A stretch of DNA of 64,000 bases, from the NCBI GenBank assembly GCA_963754125.1, contig CAVWEX010000001.1:372001-436000 (forward strand), written 5' to 3'. The position numbers and the translations under genes are program-made. Origin of the DNA: RPQJ01 sp963754125 (lineage in GTDB: Bacteria; Pseudomonadota; Gammaproteobacteria; Steroidobacterales; Steroidobacteraceae). Below are positions 1 through 8,480 of this stretch, piece by piece. Under the pieces are notes generated by a model. The model did not search any database. It saw only the letters and a program-made list of their open reading frames with translations, and was not told where the DNA came from. Each line of letters opens with the position of its first letter. Within the stretch, counting starts at the first letter, position 1.

Positions 1-17
1 AGGACGACGACTGACCG

Positions 18-698
18 ATGCGCGTGCTCCTCATCGAAGACGATTCCCTGCTCGGCGACGCGCTGCAGGCCGGGCTGCGCGGCAAGGGCTTCGCCGTCGA
101 GTGGCTGCGAGACGGCGAGGCCGGCGCCGCCGCGATGGCCACGGACCACTTCGACGCCGTTGTCCTCGACCTCGGTCTGCCCCTCCTCGACGGCCGCCGT
201 CTGCTCGAACGGCGTCGCGCCGAGGGCGATCGCACGCCCGTGCTGGTGCTCACCGCGCGCGACGCGCTCGAGGATCGCATCGGCGGGCTCGATGACGGCG
301 CCGACGACTACGTGATCAAGCCGGTCGCCATTGCCGAGCTGGCCGCACGCCTGCGCGCATTGGTCCGTCGCGCGAGCGGCATCGCCCGGGGACAGCTCGA
401 GGCCGGGCCGATGGCCCTCGATCCGGCCACCCGCACCGTGACGTGGCGGGGTGAGCCGGTCGAGCTCGCGCCACGCGAGTTCGACGTGCTGCTGGCGTTG
501 ACGCTCAAGGCAGGACGCGTCGTCACGCGCCAGCAGATCGAGTCTGCCCTGTACGAGTGGGACCGCAGCATCGAGAGCAATGCGATCGAGGTGCACGTGC
601 ACCACCTGCGCCGCAAGCTGTCGCCCGACCTGATCCGCACCGTGCGGGGCGTCGGTTACATGATGGCGGCGGACGGCGGGCTGCCGACCGGTGCGTAG
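18..698 (+). CDS. OmpR/PmrA-family response regulator (QseB-like)
   Basis: 226-residue DNA-binding response regulator. The N-terminal receiver domain (about residues 1-115) has the acidic pocket EDD near residues 7-9, the phospho-acceptor Asp51 in VVLDLGLP, Thr79 in LTA and Lys101 in VIKP. The C-terminal winged helix (about 125-218) ends in the usual RTVRGVGYM. It activates or represses promoters after phosphorylation by its partner kinase. The stop codon overlaps the GTG start of the histidine kinase at 691 by 8 nt, so the two are translated as a pair. Best relatives by motif are QseB/PmrA/BasR. A box of the type this subfamily binds lies in front of the cytochrome c peroxidase gene downstream (2073-2089), suggesting a target. 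Confidence 0.95.
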   Translation: MRVLLIEDDSLLGDALQAGLRGKGFAVEWLRDGEAGAAAMATDHFDAVVLDLGLPLLDGRRLLERRRAEGDRTPVLVLTARDALEDRIGGLDDGADDYVIKPVAIAELAARLRALVRRASGIARGQLEAGPMALDPATRTVTWRGEPVELAPREFDVLLALTLKAGRVVTRQQIESALYEWDRSIESNAIEVHVHHLRRKLSPDLIRTVRGVGYMMAADGGLPTGA

Positions 699-2034
699 CT
701 ACTCGTTGCGCCGCCGGCTGCTCACGCTGCTCCTCGCGAGTGTCGTGGTCGCCTGGGCGGCCACCACGCTCCTGACCTACAACCACGCCCACCACGAGCT
801 GGACGAACTGCTCGATGCCCACCTCGCACGCTCGGCCCGCCTGCTGCTGGCGCAGGAAGGCGACGAACTCGAGGAGATCCGCATCGGCGAATCCGCGGAT
901 GCAGGCCCGTACGGCCAGGAAGTGGTGCTGCAGGTGTGGCGTGAGGGCCGGGTGCTGGCGCTGCGCAGCGCGGGCGCGCCCGATGCGCGACTGTCGCCGG
1001 TCGAGACCGGCTTCAGCGACGCGAGCGTGGCAGGTCGTCACTGGCGCGTCTTCAGCGGCTGGGATGTCGAGCGCCGCAACCTCGTGCAGGTGGCCGAGGA
1101 CCACGCGCTGCGCGAGCGGCTGCTCGCCCACTACACCTTGAGCGGGCTGCCCGCCCTGCTCTTCGGCGTACCGCTGCTCGGCGTGCTCGTGTGGCTGGTC
1201 GTCGGCACGGCCGTCCGGCCGCTTGCCCACCTCGGCCACGAAGTGAGCCGGCGGGGCCCAGGCGACCTGCGGCCGCTGCCCGACGGCGGCGTACCGATCG
1301 AGGTGCACCCGCTGGTGGACCGGCTGAACGCGCTGTTCACGCGCATCTCGGCGTCGATGCAGGCCGAGCGGCGCTTCACGTCGCACGCGGCCCACGAGCT
1401 TCGCACCCCGATCGCGGCGGTCCGCGCGCAGGCCGAGGTGGCGCGGGACAGCACCGACCCGGCCGCCCGCGCGGGCGCACTGGCCCACGTCATCGAGGGT
1501 TGCGATCGCGCCGCTCGCCTGGTGGACCAGATGCTGTTGCTCGCGCGTATCGACGAACGTGCCTCGCAGTGCGGGCCGGCGACCGGCCGGCTCGACCAGG
1601 CCGCGGCACGCGTGATCGCAGACCTCGCCCCCGCGGCACTCGAGAACGGCGTGGCCCTCGAACTCGCGACCGACGAGGCCGTGAGCGTGGCCGTGGACGA
1701 CGCCTTGCTCGACGTGCTGCTGCGCAACCTGCTCGACAATGCCGTCCGGCACGGCGGCGCGCCTGGCCCGGTCACGGTGCGCTGCACGCAGGGCGTCGAC
1801 GGCGCCCGGCTCGAGGTCGCCGACCAGGGACCCGGCGTGGACGAGGCGGAGCTGGACCAGCTCGGCAGCCGTTTCTATCGCGCGTCCAGTGCACGGGGAC
1901 CGGGCAGCGGCCTCGGGTTGTCCATCGTCACGCGCATCGCGGAGGGCTGCGGCGGGACGGTCCGGTACCACCGCGGCAGCACCGGCCGCGGCCTCGTGGT
2001 CGAGGTGCGGCTCCCGTCGCACTCCGCCGGCTGA
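691..2034 (+). CDS. Two-component sensor histidine kinase (QseC-like)
   Basis: 447-residue membrane kinase that pairs with the preceding regulator. It has a first membrane helix (about 10-29), a periplasmic sensor loop of about 120 residues, a second helix (about 152-173), a HAMP linker, a HisKA domain with the phospho-acceptor His235 in AAHELRTP, and a HATPase domain with the N box NLLDNAVRHG, G1 box DQGPGV and G2 box GSGLGLSI. The start is GTG, chosen because it overlaps the regulator's stop and gives a basic N-terminus before the first helix. The sensed signal cannot be read from the sequence; the neighbouring peroxidase gene hints at an oxidative or redox cue (inference). Confidence 0.94.
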   Translation: MRSYSLRRRLLTLLLASVVVAWAATTLLTYNHAHHELDELLDAHLARSARLLLAQEGDELEEIRIGESADAGPYGQEVVLQVWREGRVLALRSAGAPDARLSPVETGFSDASVAGRHWRVFSGWDVERRNLVQVAEDHALRERLLAHYTLSGLPALLFGVPLLGVLVWLVVGTAVRPLAHLGHEVSRRGPGDLRPLPDGGVPIEVHPLVDRLNALFTRISASMQAERRFTSHAAHELRTPIAAVRAQAEVARDSTDPAARAGALAHVIEGCDRAARLVDQMLLLARIDERASQCGPATGRLDQAAARVIADLAPAALENGVALELATDEAVSVAVDDALLDVLLRNLLDNAVRHGGAPGPVTVRCTQGVDGARLEVADQGPGVDEAELDQLGSRFYRASSARGPGSGLGLSIVTRIAEGCGGTVRYHRGSTGRGLVVEVRLPSHSAG

Positions 2035-2072
2035 TCGCCATACGCGATTGCCGCAACAGGCACCACGCCCGT

Positions 2073-2089
2073 CTTAATGTTGCGTTAAG
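2073..2089 (+). promoter_or_regulatory. PmrA/QseB-type box before the cytochrome c peroxidase gene
   Basis: CTTAAT, five bases, GTTAAG: two TTAA half-sites spaced 11 bp apart as in the known PmrA/QseB recognition element (YTTAAK-N5-YTTAAK). It lies about 50 bp upstream of the peroxidase ATG and directly after the kinase gene. A possible -10 (GACACT) lies about 10 bp downstream. The sequence is an otherwise AT-poor region, so the two TTAA blocks stand out. Confidence 0.5.
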
Positions 2090-2140
2090 GCGCAGCCGCG
2101 ACACTTGCCCCGTTCCCCCGAAGATGAGTGGAGATTCGTC

Positions 2141-3172
2141 ATGCGCAATCGCGTCCTGTTTTCCGCCCTGCTGTCGGCCCTGGCCGTCGGCGTGACCCAC
2201 GCGCAGGGCGCGTGGCAGCCGCTGCCGGACAGCGTCCCGGCGCCGGCCGACAACCCGACCACCGCCGACAAGGTCGAGCTCGGCAAGATGCTCTACTTCG
2301 ATCCGCGGCTTTCGTCGACCGGCACGGTCTCGTGCTTCTCCTGCCACAACGTGATGGAAGGCGGCGACGACCACATGCCGACCTCGGCCGGCGTGCACGG
2401 CGTCAAAGGCGGACGCAACGCCCCGACCGTCTGGAATTCGGCCTTCCATTCCGTGCAGTTCTGGGACGGACGCGCGCCGTCGCTCGAGGAGCAGGCCAAG
2501 GGCCCGCCGGTGAACCCGATCGAGATGGGCATGGCGGACCTCGATGCCGTGATCGATCGGGTCCGGCACATTCCCGGCTACCAGCCGTACTTCGAGCGCG
2601 CCTTCGGCGCGGGCAACGTCGTGACCATGGACAACGCTGCCAAAGCGATCGCGGCTTACGAGCGCACGCTCATCACGCCGGGCAGCGCGTATGACCGCTA
2701 CGCCAAGGGCGACAAGAAGGCCCTCACCGCGCAGCAGGTGCGCGGGATGGAGACCTTTGCCACGGTCGGCTGCACGAGCTGCCACCAGGGCCCGGCCTTC
2801 AACGGACCGGCGCTGCCGGCGGGCACGGGCTTCTTCATGAAGTTCCCGACCTATCCGGACAGCCCCTACGTCGCGAAATACAAGCTCAGTGAAGACACGG
2901 GACGGTTCAGCGCGACGCACGACGAGGCCGACCGCGGCATGTGGCGGGTACCGACCCTGCTCAACCTCGAGTACACCGCGCCCTACATGCACAACGGTGC
3001 CGTGAAGACGCTGCCCGAAGCCGTGCGTGTCATGGCCTCGACGCAGTTGGACAAGTCACTCACGGATGCAGAGGTCGGTGACATCGTGGCGTTCCTCGAC
3101 GCGCTGACCGGGACGTTTCCGCAGCAGATCATGCCACGGCTGCCGCCGACGCCGGGCGACCTGCTGGAGTGA
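2141..3172 (+). CDS. Di-haem cytochrome c peroxidase (CcpA/MauG family)
   Basis: 343-residue periplasmic enzyme that reduces hydrogen peroxide with electrons from c-type cytochromes. A Sec signal peptide (residues 1 to about 22, ending THA-QGA) is followed by two haem c attachment motifs, CFSCH (Cys65, Cys68, His69) and CTSCH (Cys211, Cys214, His215). The segments YFDPRLSS, NAPTVWN and RVPTLLNLEYTAPYMHNG are typical of the family. The ATG at 2141 gives a proper signal peptide; an in-frame TTG at 2105 would add a non-signal extension. It stands alone behind a PmrA-type box and converges on a broken peptidase gene, from which it is separated by a long perfect inverted repeat. Confidence 0.93.
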   Translation: MRNRVLFSALLSALAVGVTHAQGAWQPLPDSVPAPADNPTTADKVELGKMLYFDPRLSSTGTVSCFSCHNVMEGGDDHMPTSAGVHGVKGGRNAPTVWNSAFHSVQFWDGRAPSLEEQAKGPPVNPIEMGMADLDAVIDRVRHIPGYQPYFERAFGAGNVVTMDNAAKAIAAYERTLITPGSAYDRYAKGDKKALTAQQVRGMETFATVGCTSCHQGPAFNGPALPAGTGFFMKFPTYPDSPYVAKYKLSEDTGRFSATHDEADRGMWRVPTLLNLEYTAPYMHNGAVKTLPEAVRVMASTQLDKSLTDAEVGDIVAFLDALTGTFPQQIMPRLPPTPGDLLE

Positions 3173-3202
3173 CACGAGGGCGCCGACCCGGCGCGAACGT
3201 CC

Positions 3203-3230
3203 GCTGAGGGCGGCCTCGGCCGCCCTCAGC
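3203..3230. terminator. Perfect 13-bp inverted repeat between convergent genes
   Basis: GCTGAGGGCGGCC (3203-3215) is followed after TC by its exact reverse complement (3218-3230). The stop codon of the minus-strand M28 gene lies inside the right arm. There is no T-tract, so it is either a GC-only bidirectional terminator or an mRNA 3'-end stabiliser serving both convergent genes. Confidence 0.6.
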
Positions 3231-4915
3231 GCGAACGCCCAGTGCCGAACTTCTCGCCGAAGAAATTCCCCGGCTTCCACGCGGGCCGCACGGGATCGTT
3301 GCCGATCAGGAGCCCGATGCGGTAGTTGACGTGGGCAAGCTGCGCCGCCGCCGGCCAGTGCATCGGCTGGTTCAGGTCGTCGTTCGGCAGGTGATAGCGG
3401 TGCGAGCGGAAGGCCTTGACCATCGCCAACCCGTCGCTCGCCGTCGCGCAGCATCACGCCGGACTTCAGGTAGATCGCGGGCACGCCTTCGCGCACGAAC
3501 GGGTACTGGTCGCTGCGCACGAACACCACCTCCTCGGGCAGCGGGTCGGGGGTCAAGCGTGAGGCCGGCCTCCGCCACCGCACGCCGCGCCACGGTCTCG
3601 AGCGTCGAGTGCTCGATGCCGATTGGGACCGCGTCGATCACGTCACCGATGACGCAGCGGCATGTCCATGTTGACGTTCGCCACCAGCGACTCGCGCGGC
3701 ACCGTCGGCTGGGCGGCGAAGTGATAGGAGCCCAGCAGGCCCTTCTCCTCGGCCGTGAGCGCGATGAACAGCATCGAGCGCTTGGGCGGCTTCCGCCCCG
3801 CCGCGAGCAGTCGCGCCGACTCCAGCATCGTGGCGACGCCGACCGCGTTGTCCTGCGCGCCGTTGTAGATCGAATCCCCGTCGTGGGGTGCGCCGAGCCC
3901 CAAGTGGTCGAGGTGGGCGGTGAAGACGACGTGCTCGCCGGCCAGCCGCACATCGCTCCCGGGCAACCGCCCGATCACGTTGCGGCTCTCGATGCGGTCG
4001 AGCCGAGCGCGCGTCGCGAGCGTCGCCTCGCCGGCGAGGTCGAAGGCGCGCAGCTCGCCCTTCTCGAGCATCGCGAACACCTCGGGCGCGGCGTGCGGCG
4101 AGCCCGCGAAGATCGCTTCGGCCGCGTGGACGCTGGCGCTGACCCGCACCGGCAGCCCCGGGAAGTCGTCCGCCGGCAGCCCCTGCGCGTCGATCCGGCG
4201 CATCGCGGGTCGCTGCCAGTTCGGCGAATCGAGCGCCCAGGGGCGCCGCGCCTCGTTGCTCGGGATCTCCGAGGAAAATGACACCGACCGCACCACGTCG
4301 CTCGAGCTCGCGCAGCTTCTCGGTCGAGGACGCATGAAAGGCCCGCTGGTCGATGGGAAAGCGCGCCGGCGCATTGTTGAGCGCCACGGCGATCTTGCCC
4401 TTCACCTCCACGCCGGCGAAGTCGTCGTGCTGCAGCTCGGGCGCGTGGACGGCCTGCCCGACGAACACCATCGGCGCCGTGACCGCGGCTGCGCCGGCCG
4501 TGAAGTTGATCGCAGGCAGGAATTCGGTCTCGAAGGCGAACTCCTGCGTGCGTCCGTCGCGGGTGATGGCGAAGCGTGCGCCCTCCCGCTCTCGAACGCC
4601 GCGCAGCATCGGGACACGCTGGAAGAACGAGCCGTCCTCGCCGCCGGGCTCGAGCCCGATCAGGCGGTACCGGGCGGCCACGTACAACGCGGCGAGGTCG
4701 AAGCCGCGCGTGCCGGCCTCGCGCCCCTCGAGCAGGTCGTCGGCGAGGAAGCGCACGTCGGCCTCGATGCGAGCCGACGATCGCGCGATTTCATCGGCCG
4801 ACGGCGCGGTGGCGGCGGCGCCGCAGTGGTTGGCGGCCAGGAATCCGCACGTCGCAAGCGCGGTGAATCCGAAATGCCGTTTCGGCCGACGTACCAGGGT
4901 GATGCTTGGGCCCAT
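3226..4915 (-). pseudogene. M28 family zinc exopeptidase, frame broken four times
   Basis: Exported aminopeptidase-like protein with an N-terminal hydrophobic segment, a PA-like insert (VFVGQAVHAPELQHDDFAG) and the M28 metal ligands: TAHLDHLG (His/Asp), GAQDNAVGVA (bridging Asp), LTAEEKGLLGS (catalytic and ligand Glu) and SDQYPFVREGVPA near the C-terminus. The frame changes near 4258, 3654, 3554 and 3433; at each point dropping one base restores family sequence (for example GDPE then NEARRPW, and LTLTPDPLPEE). Start ATG at 4915, stop TGA at 3228-3226. Because all four lesions are single extra bases and everything between them is conserved, I think this is an intact gene damaged by assembly errors; a true pseudogene is the alternative. 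A second M28 gene lies at 14117-15786. Confidence 0.8.
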
Positions 4916-4950
4916 GCGGCCTCCTCGAGTTGTGCCGGTAGAATAGCGGC

Positions 4951-5556
4951 ATGGCACTCAAAATCGATCCTTGGTCGTTTCCGGATCCCGAGCCCGTCCC
5001 CGATACCGGCGACGCGGGCAACACACTCGTGCTCGCCGGCGGTTGCTTCTGGTGCACCGAGGCGGTGTACGCCCAGCTCGACGGCGTGCTCTCGGTACGC
5101 CCGGGTTACGCGGGCGGCTCTGCGTCGACGGCGAATTACGACGACGTCTGCACCGGCAGGACCGGCCACGCGGAAGCGATCGAGATCGTGTTCGACCCGG
5201 CCCGCGTCGCGCTCGGCCAGATCCTGAAGATCTTCTTCTCGATCGCCCACGATCCGACGCAGCTGAACCGCCAGGGTGCGGACGTCGGCACGCAGTACCG
5301 CTCGGCGATTTTCTACGCGAACGATGCGCAGCGGCGCATCGCAGAGCGCTACATCGCACAGATCGAGGCGGCCCGGGTCTTCGATGCACCGCTCGCCACG
5401 ACGCTCGAGCCACTCGAGGTGTTCCATGCAGCCGAGGCGTATCACCACGGCTACGCGGCGCGGAACCCGCAGCAACCCTATATCCGCGCGGTGGCGGAAC
5501 CCAAGGTGGAAAAGCTCCGCAAGGTCCACGGCGACCTGCTCAAGGACTCCCCATGA
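4951..5556 (+). CDS. msrA: Peptide-methionine (S)-S-oxide reductase MsrA
   Basis: 201-residue cytosolic repair enzyme reducing the S epimer of methionine sulfoxide in proteins. The nucleophile is the first Cys of GGCFWCTEA near residue 33. Other family marks are VRPGYAGG, TGHAEAIEIVFDP, HDPTQLNRQGADVGTQYRS and HGYAARNPQQPYI. There are no extra recycling cysteines in the C-terminus, so thioredoxin recycling probably uses a residue near the active site (inference). The stop overlaps the msrB start by 4 nt (ATGA), forming a translationally coupled pair. It is divergent from the M28 gene with only 35 bp between the starts. Confidence 0.97.
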   Translation: MALKIDPWSFPDPEPVPDTGDAGNTLVLAGGCFWCTEAVYAQLDGVLSVRPGYAGGSASTANYDDVCTGRTGHAEAIEIVFDPARVALGQILKIFFSIAHDPTQLNRQGADVGTQYRSAIFYANDAQRRIAERYIAQIEAARVFDAPLATTLEPLEVFHAAEAYHHGYAARNPQQPYIRAVAEPKVEKLRKVHGDLLKDSP

Positions 5557-6122
5557 GCGGCTTCGATCTCGCGCCGCTCACGCCCGGGGAGCGCCGCCGC
5601 CTCGAGGACACGCTCACCGCCGAGGAGCGCCACGTGCTGCTCGAGCACGGCACCGAGCGGCCGTTCTGCGGCACGCTCGTGGACCAGAAGCAGCCCGGCA
5701 TCTACAGCTGCCGGCTCTGCGGGCTGCCGCTGTTTCGCGCGACCGAGAAGTTCGAGAGCGGCACGGGCTGGCCGAGCTTCACGACGCCCTTCGACGACGC
5801 ACACCTGAAGTCCATCCGCGACACGAACTACGGCATGGTGCGCACGGAGATCCGCTGCGCGCGCTGCGACAGCCACCAGGGCCACGTGTTTCCTGACGGC
5901 CCACCGCCCACCGGCCAGCGCTACTGCATCAACTCGGTCTCGCTCACCTTCACGCGCGGACGGGGAGCCTCTGCCGAACGTCGCTCGCCCGCAGCGGCTG
6001 ACCGTGAGCCTGCGCATGCGGGACTGCACCGCGATCGGCGGCACGCACGTGCACTCGGCGTTGTCCACTATGGGACTTTCGCGCCGTGTCGGCTATTGTT
6101 CCACCGAGGACCTCGTCGTTGA
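5553..6122 (+). CDS. msrB: Peptide-methionine (R)-S-oxide reductase MsrB, C-terminal tail out of frame
   Basis: Reduces the R epimer of protein methionine sulfoxide, complementing MsrA. Zinc-binding CRLC and CARC pairs, FESGTGWPSF and the catalytic Cys in QRYCINSVSL are all present. As assembled the protein is 189 residues, longer than the usual 130-150, and after SLTFT the tail becomes an Arg/Ala-rich stretch unlike the family. Removing one base near 5955 instead gives TFTPDGEPLPN, the ending common in relatives, and the frame then runs on into the region before the next gene. The catalytic core is unaffected. Coupled to msrA by an ATGA overlap. Confidence 0.93.
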   Translation: MSGFDLAPLTPGERRRLEDTLTAEERHVLLEHGTERPFCGTLVDQKQPGIYSCRLCGLPLFRATEKFESGTGWPSFTTPFDDAHLKSIRDTNYGMVRTEIRCARCDSHQGHVFPDGPPPTGQRYCINSVSLTFTRGRGASAERRSPAAADREPAHAGLHRDRRHARALGVVHYGTFAPCRLLFHRGPRR

Positions 6123-6190
6123 GCGAGCGCGGCCGTGCACGTACCGGCCGCGCGGCTCATTGGAATTTTGCTGCAACAGGAGATTAGCGA

Positions 6191-6592
6191 ATGGGATTCT
6201 TCAGTAACATCCTTGAAAAGCTCGGCATCAAGAAGGCAAAGGCCGCCACGCCGCCGCCGCCGCCCGTCCAGACACCGTTTCCGCAAGCTCCTGCCGCGCC
6301 CCCGCCCCCGCCCCCGCCCATTGAGATTCCAATGGTGGATGTGGTGGCACAGCTCGAGTCGCTGGCGGCCGCGAACCCGCAGAAACTCAACTGGAAGACC
6401 TCGATCGTGGACCTGCTCAAGCTGCTCGACATCGACAGCAGCTTCAGCGCCCGCAAGGAGCTCGCAGTCGAGCTCGGCTGCCCGGCCGATCTGATGGGCG
6501 ACTCGGCCAAGATGAACATGTGGCTGCACAAGAAGGTGCTCAAGGAGATTGCCGAGAACGGCGGCAACATCCCGAAGGAGCTCCTCGACTGA
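6191..6592 (+). CDS. DUF3597 domain protein
   Basis: 133-residue soluble protein with the DUF3597 layout: a short N-terminal helix beginning MGFFSNILEKLGI, a low-complexity Pro/Ala linker (about residues 22-43 with two runs of prolines) and a C-terminal globular part containing DVVAQLESLA, LNWKTSIVDLLKLLDID, RKELAVELGCP and NMWLHKKVLKEIAENGG. A strong Shine-Dalgarno (CAGGAG) precedes the ATG. The biochemical role of the family is unknown; members resemble LysM-associated or KfrA-like small proteins only superficially. It is a single-gene unit closed by a clear intrinsic terminator. Confidence 0.9.
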   Translation: MGFFSNILEKLGIKKAKAATPPPPPVQTPFPQAPAAPPPPPPPIEIPMVDVVAQLESLAAANPQKLNWKTSIVDLLKLLDIDSSFSARKELAVELGCPADLMGDSAKMNMWLHKKVLKEIAENGGNIPKELLD

Positions 6593-6628
6593 GCCGTCGA
6601 AAGCCGTCGCATCGTTGCGACTGAAGAG

Positions 6629-6661
6629 CGAGCCGGACTCAGGTCCGGCTCGTTTTTTTTC
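6629..6661 (+). terminator. Intrinsic terminator after the DUF3597 gene
   Basis: A 10-bp stem CGAGCCGGAC/GTCCGGCTCG with a TCAG loop followed by eight T residues. The last codons of the convergent DUF2784 gene run through the right arm and T-tract, so the hairpin may serve only the plus strand. Confidence 0.9.
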
Positions 6662-7010
6662 GTCTCCAGAGGCGGGCGTAGATCGCGACGTTGACCGCGA
6701 TCACGACGAGCCCGAGCGCGACCTGCACGCCACGAGTCAGGCCGTCCGGATAGAGGGCGGTGAGCAGGTAATTCTCGACGAAGCCTCCGCCGTAGCCCTG
6801 TTCGCCCGCGAGCCGCCGCCAGTGATTCTCGAGCGGCGTGAGCGGACACAGGCCACCCATGAACTCGATGCCGGCGCCCCAGGCCACGACAGGCAGGTGG
6901 ACCCAGGCGATCCGCGGCCAGCGCAGTACCACGAGGCCGCCCAGCACCACGAAGGCGACGAAGGCAGCGTGTGCGAGGAGGACGAGGTCCGCGAGCAGCC
7001 GGTAGTTCAC
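6639..7010 (-). CDS. DUF2784 integral membrane protein
   Basis: 123-residue protein with four predicted membrane segments: about residues 5-27 (LADLVLLAHAAFVAFVVLGG), 35-52, 72-88 and 96-115. The conserved family signature is visible in WVHLPVVAWGAGIEFMGGLCPLTPLE with charged WRR following. It ends in RRKKTS, positive-inside. Function unknown. It converges on the DUF3597 gene, its stop overlapping that gene's terminator. Confidence 0.88.
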   Translation of the reverse strand: MNYRLLADLVLLAHAAFVAFVVLGGLVVLRWPRIAWVHLPVVAWGAGIEFMGGLCPLTPLENHWRRLAGEQGYGGGFVENYLLTALYPDGLTRGVQVALGLVVIAVNVAIYARLWRRKKTSRT

Positions 7011-7069
7011 CGAACCGCCCGGCGCCGTTCAGCGCGCCGGCACGCGAACCTTCGCCGGCGCCTCCCGCA

Positions 7070-7327
7070 TCAGGACGACTTCTTGAACAGGCCGAGCTTC
7101 TGCAGGATGAAGATCAGCAGGGCGGCCCCGATGATCGACACGACGAAACGCAGGATGCCGCCCGACGGCGCCAGCCCCAGCAGGCCGAACGCCCAGAAGC
7201 CGAGCGCGGAGCCCACGACCCCGACGAGCACGTTCGCGACGAGGCCCATCTGGGCATTGGTCTTCATGAAGATACTGGCGAGCCAGCCGACGATGCCGCC
7301 GATGATCAGGCTGATGATCAAGCCCAT
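7070..7327 (-). CDS. GlsB/YeaQ/YmgE family membrane protein
   Basis: 85-residue transglycosylase-associated family protein with three hydrophobic helices rich in glycine: GLIISLIIGGIVGWLASIFM, NVLVGVVGSALGFWAFGLLG and FVVSIIGAALLIFILQKLG. The start at 7327 is chosen because an excellent AGGAGG ribosome site lies 8 bases upstream; an upstream in-frame ATG would add 32 non-family residues. Relatives are induced by envelope or stationary-phase stress in enterobacteria; the exact function is unknown. Confidence 0.93.
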   Translation of the reverse strand: MGLIISLIIGGIVGWLASIFMKTNAQMGLVANVLVGVVGSALGFWAFGLLGLAPSGGILRFVVSIIGAALLIFILQKLGLFKKSS

Positions 7328-7454
7328 GGTGTTCTCCTCCTGGTGAGTCCCGAATCGCAGGACCGAAATGCCGGCAGGGCCGGGCCGGGAGCACGGTACC
7401 AGACGGACGCCGACCGTCGCCATCGGCGCGGGCCCGCCGCGGTTGCTGCGTTCG

Positions 7455-7901
7455 CTACCGCCTGCGTGCGAGCCAGCGGTCGAGCTGGGCCGCGAACGCC
7501 TGCCGGTCGGCCTGGCACAGCGCCGGCGGCCCGCCGGTCACCACACCGCTCGCGCGCATCGTGTCCATGAAATCGCGCATCGTGAGCAGGGCGCGGATGG
7601 TGTCGGCGGCGTACATCTCGCCACGCGGATTCAGCGCCTGTGCGCCGCGCGCGATTACGTCGGCCGCGAGCGGGATGTCAGCCGTGACGACGAGGTCGTC
7701 GGGCGCGACGCGCTTGACGATCTCCTGGTCGGCGACGTCGAAGCCCCCCTGTACCTGCAGCAGGCGCACGTTGGGCAGCCTGGGCACCGCCATGGCGTGA
7801 TTGGCGACGAGCGTCAGCGCGATGCCGGTGCGCTCGGCCGCCTTGAACAGGATCTCCTTTACGGGGCGCGGGCAGGCGTCGGCATCGACCCAGATGGCCA
7901 T
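7455..7901 (-). CDS. yaiI: YaiI/YqxD family (DUF188) protein
   Basis: 148-residue protein of the UPF0178 family with a PIN-like fold. Visible signatures: IWVDADACPRPVKEIL at the N-terminus, LTLVAN, GFDVADQEIV, DLVVTADIPLA and NPRGEMYAADTI. The clustered Asp residues resemble the metal site of PIN-like nucleases, but no activity is established for the family. It is followed 27 bp upstream on the same strand by the WHy-domain lipoprotein gene, so the two may be co-transcribed. Confidence 0.93.
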   Translation of the reverse strand: MAIWVDADACPRPVKEILFKAAERTGIALTLVANHAMAVPRLPNVRLLQVQGGFDVADQEIVKRVAPDDLVVTADIPLAADVIARGAQALNPRGEMYAADTIRALLTMRDFMDTMRASGVVTGGPPALCQADRQAFAAQLDRWLARRR

Positions 7902-7928
7902 CGCTGGATGTCGTGCCCGCGGAGCAGG

Positions 7929-8405
7929 TCAGCCGATCGGTTCTGGCGCGGATTTCGGCAACTCGAACTCGCCGCTGGCCCCGAACCGGTGGGTATTGAA
8001 CACGCCACCGCTCAGCTTGCCGCTCATTTCGTAGCGGATCTTGTCCACGGGCTGGCCGTCGAGCACACCCATGACCTGCCGCACCATGCGCAGCACCGAG
8101 ACCGTCACCGGCACGGCGACCACGACTTCGCCGAAGCCCGGCAGGGTGCCGGCCTCGTTGCTGACACCGGTCGCGAAGGTCTTGCCCTGCACGTCGAGCT
8201 CGACGTACACGCCCGAAAAATCGATCGGCGCCTGGTTGGGGTTCTGCACCCGCAGCTTGACGAGCATGCGCAATTCCATGCCCTCGCCCGGGATGGACTC
8301 GATGCCCGCCACCGTAACCTGCAGCGGGTCCTTGTTCGGGAGACTGGCGCACGCACCGAGTAACAGCATGGCGCCGGCGGCGAGGAACAGGCGTCGGCTC
8401 GGCAT
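7929..8405 (-). CDS. LEA type 2 (WHy-domain) lipoprotein
   Basis: 158-residue lipoprotein. Signal peptide MPSRRLFLAAGAMLLLG ends at the lipobox LLGAC. The mature part is a single late-embryogenesis-abundant type 2 domain with the typical strand VKLRVQNPNQAPIDFSGVY and later NEAGTLPGFGEVVV and LSGGVF. Bacterial LEA2 proteins are linked to desiccation or envelope stress, but for this one that is only family inference. The start at 8405 was chosen over an ORF start 72 nt upstream because it gives a canonical lipoprotein signal. The next gene upstream is separated by a two-step hairpin terminator. Confidence 0.87.
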   Translation of the reverse strand: MPSRRLFLAAGAMLLLGACASLPNKDPLQVTVAGIESIPGEGMELRMLVKLRVQNPNQAPIDFSGVYVELDVQGKTFATGVSNEAGTLPGFGEVVVAVPVTVSVLRMVRQVMGVLDGQPVDKIRYEMSGKLSGGVFNTHRFGASGEFELPKSAPEPIG

Positions 8406-8480
8406 ACGCGTCTCCAGATCGGCTTGGACTGCGAGAGAGTCTGAGGCATGAGGACGCCTGCAGGCCAGCCACGCCAAAAG

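Noticed and set aside
523..2022. Long minus-strand open frame opposite the kinase gene
   Set aside because: Arg/Ala/Val/His-rich sequence with no family motif; it mirrors a real gene on the other strand, as expected at this GC content.
2048..2056. TTGCCGCAA and, at 6169, TTGCTGCAA as further copies of the cydA palindrome
   Set aside because: Their centres and lengths differ from TTGCAGTGCAA; they are short palindromes expected by chance.
5956..6122. MsrB C-terminal tail as a novel fused domain
   Set aside because: Sequence is low in hydrophobic periodicity, and a one-base correction restores the normal ending.
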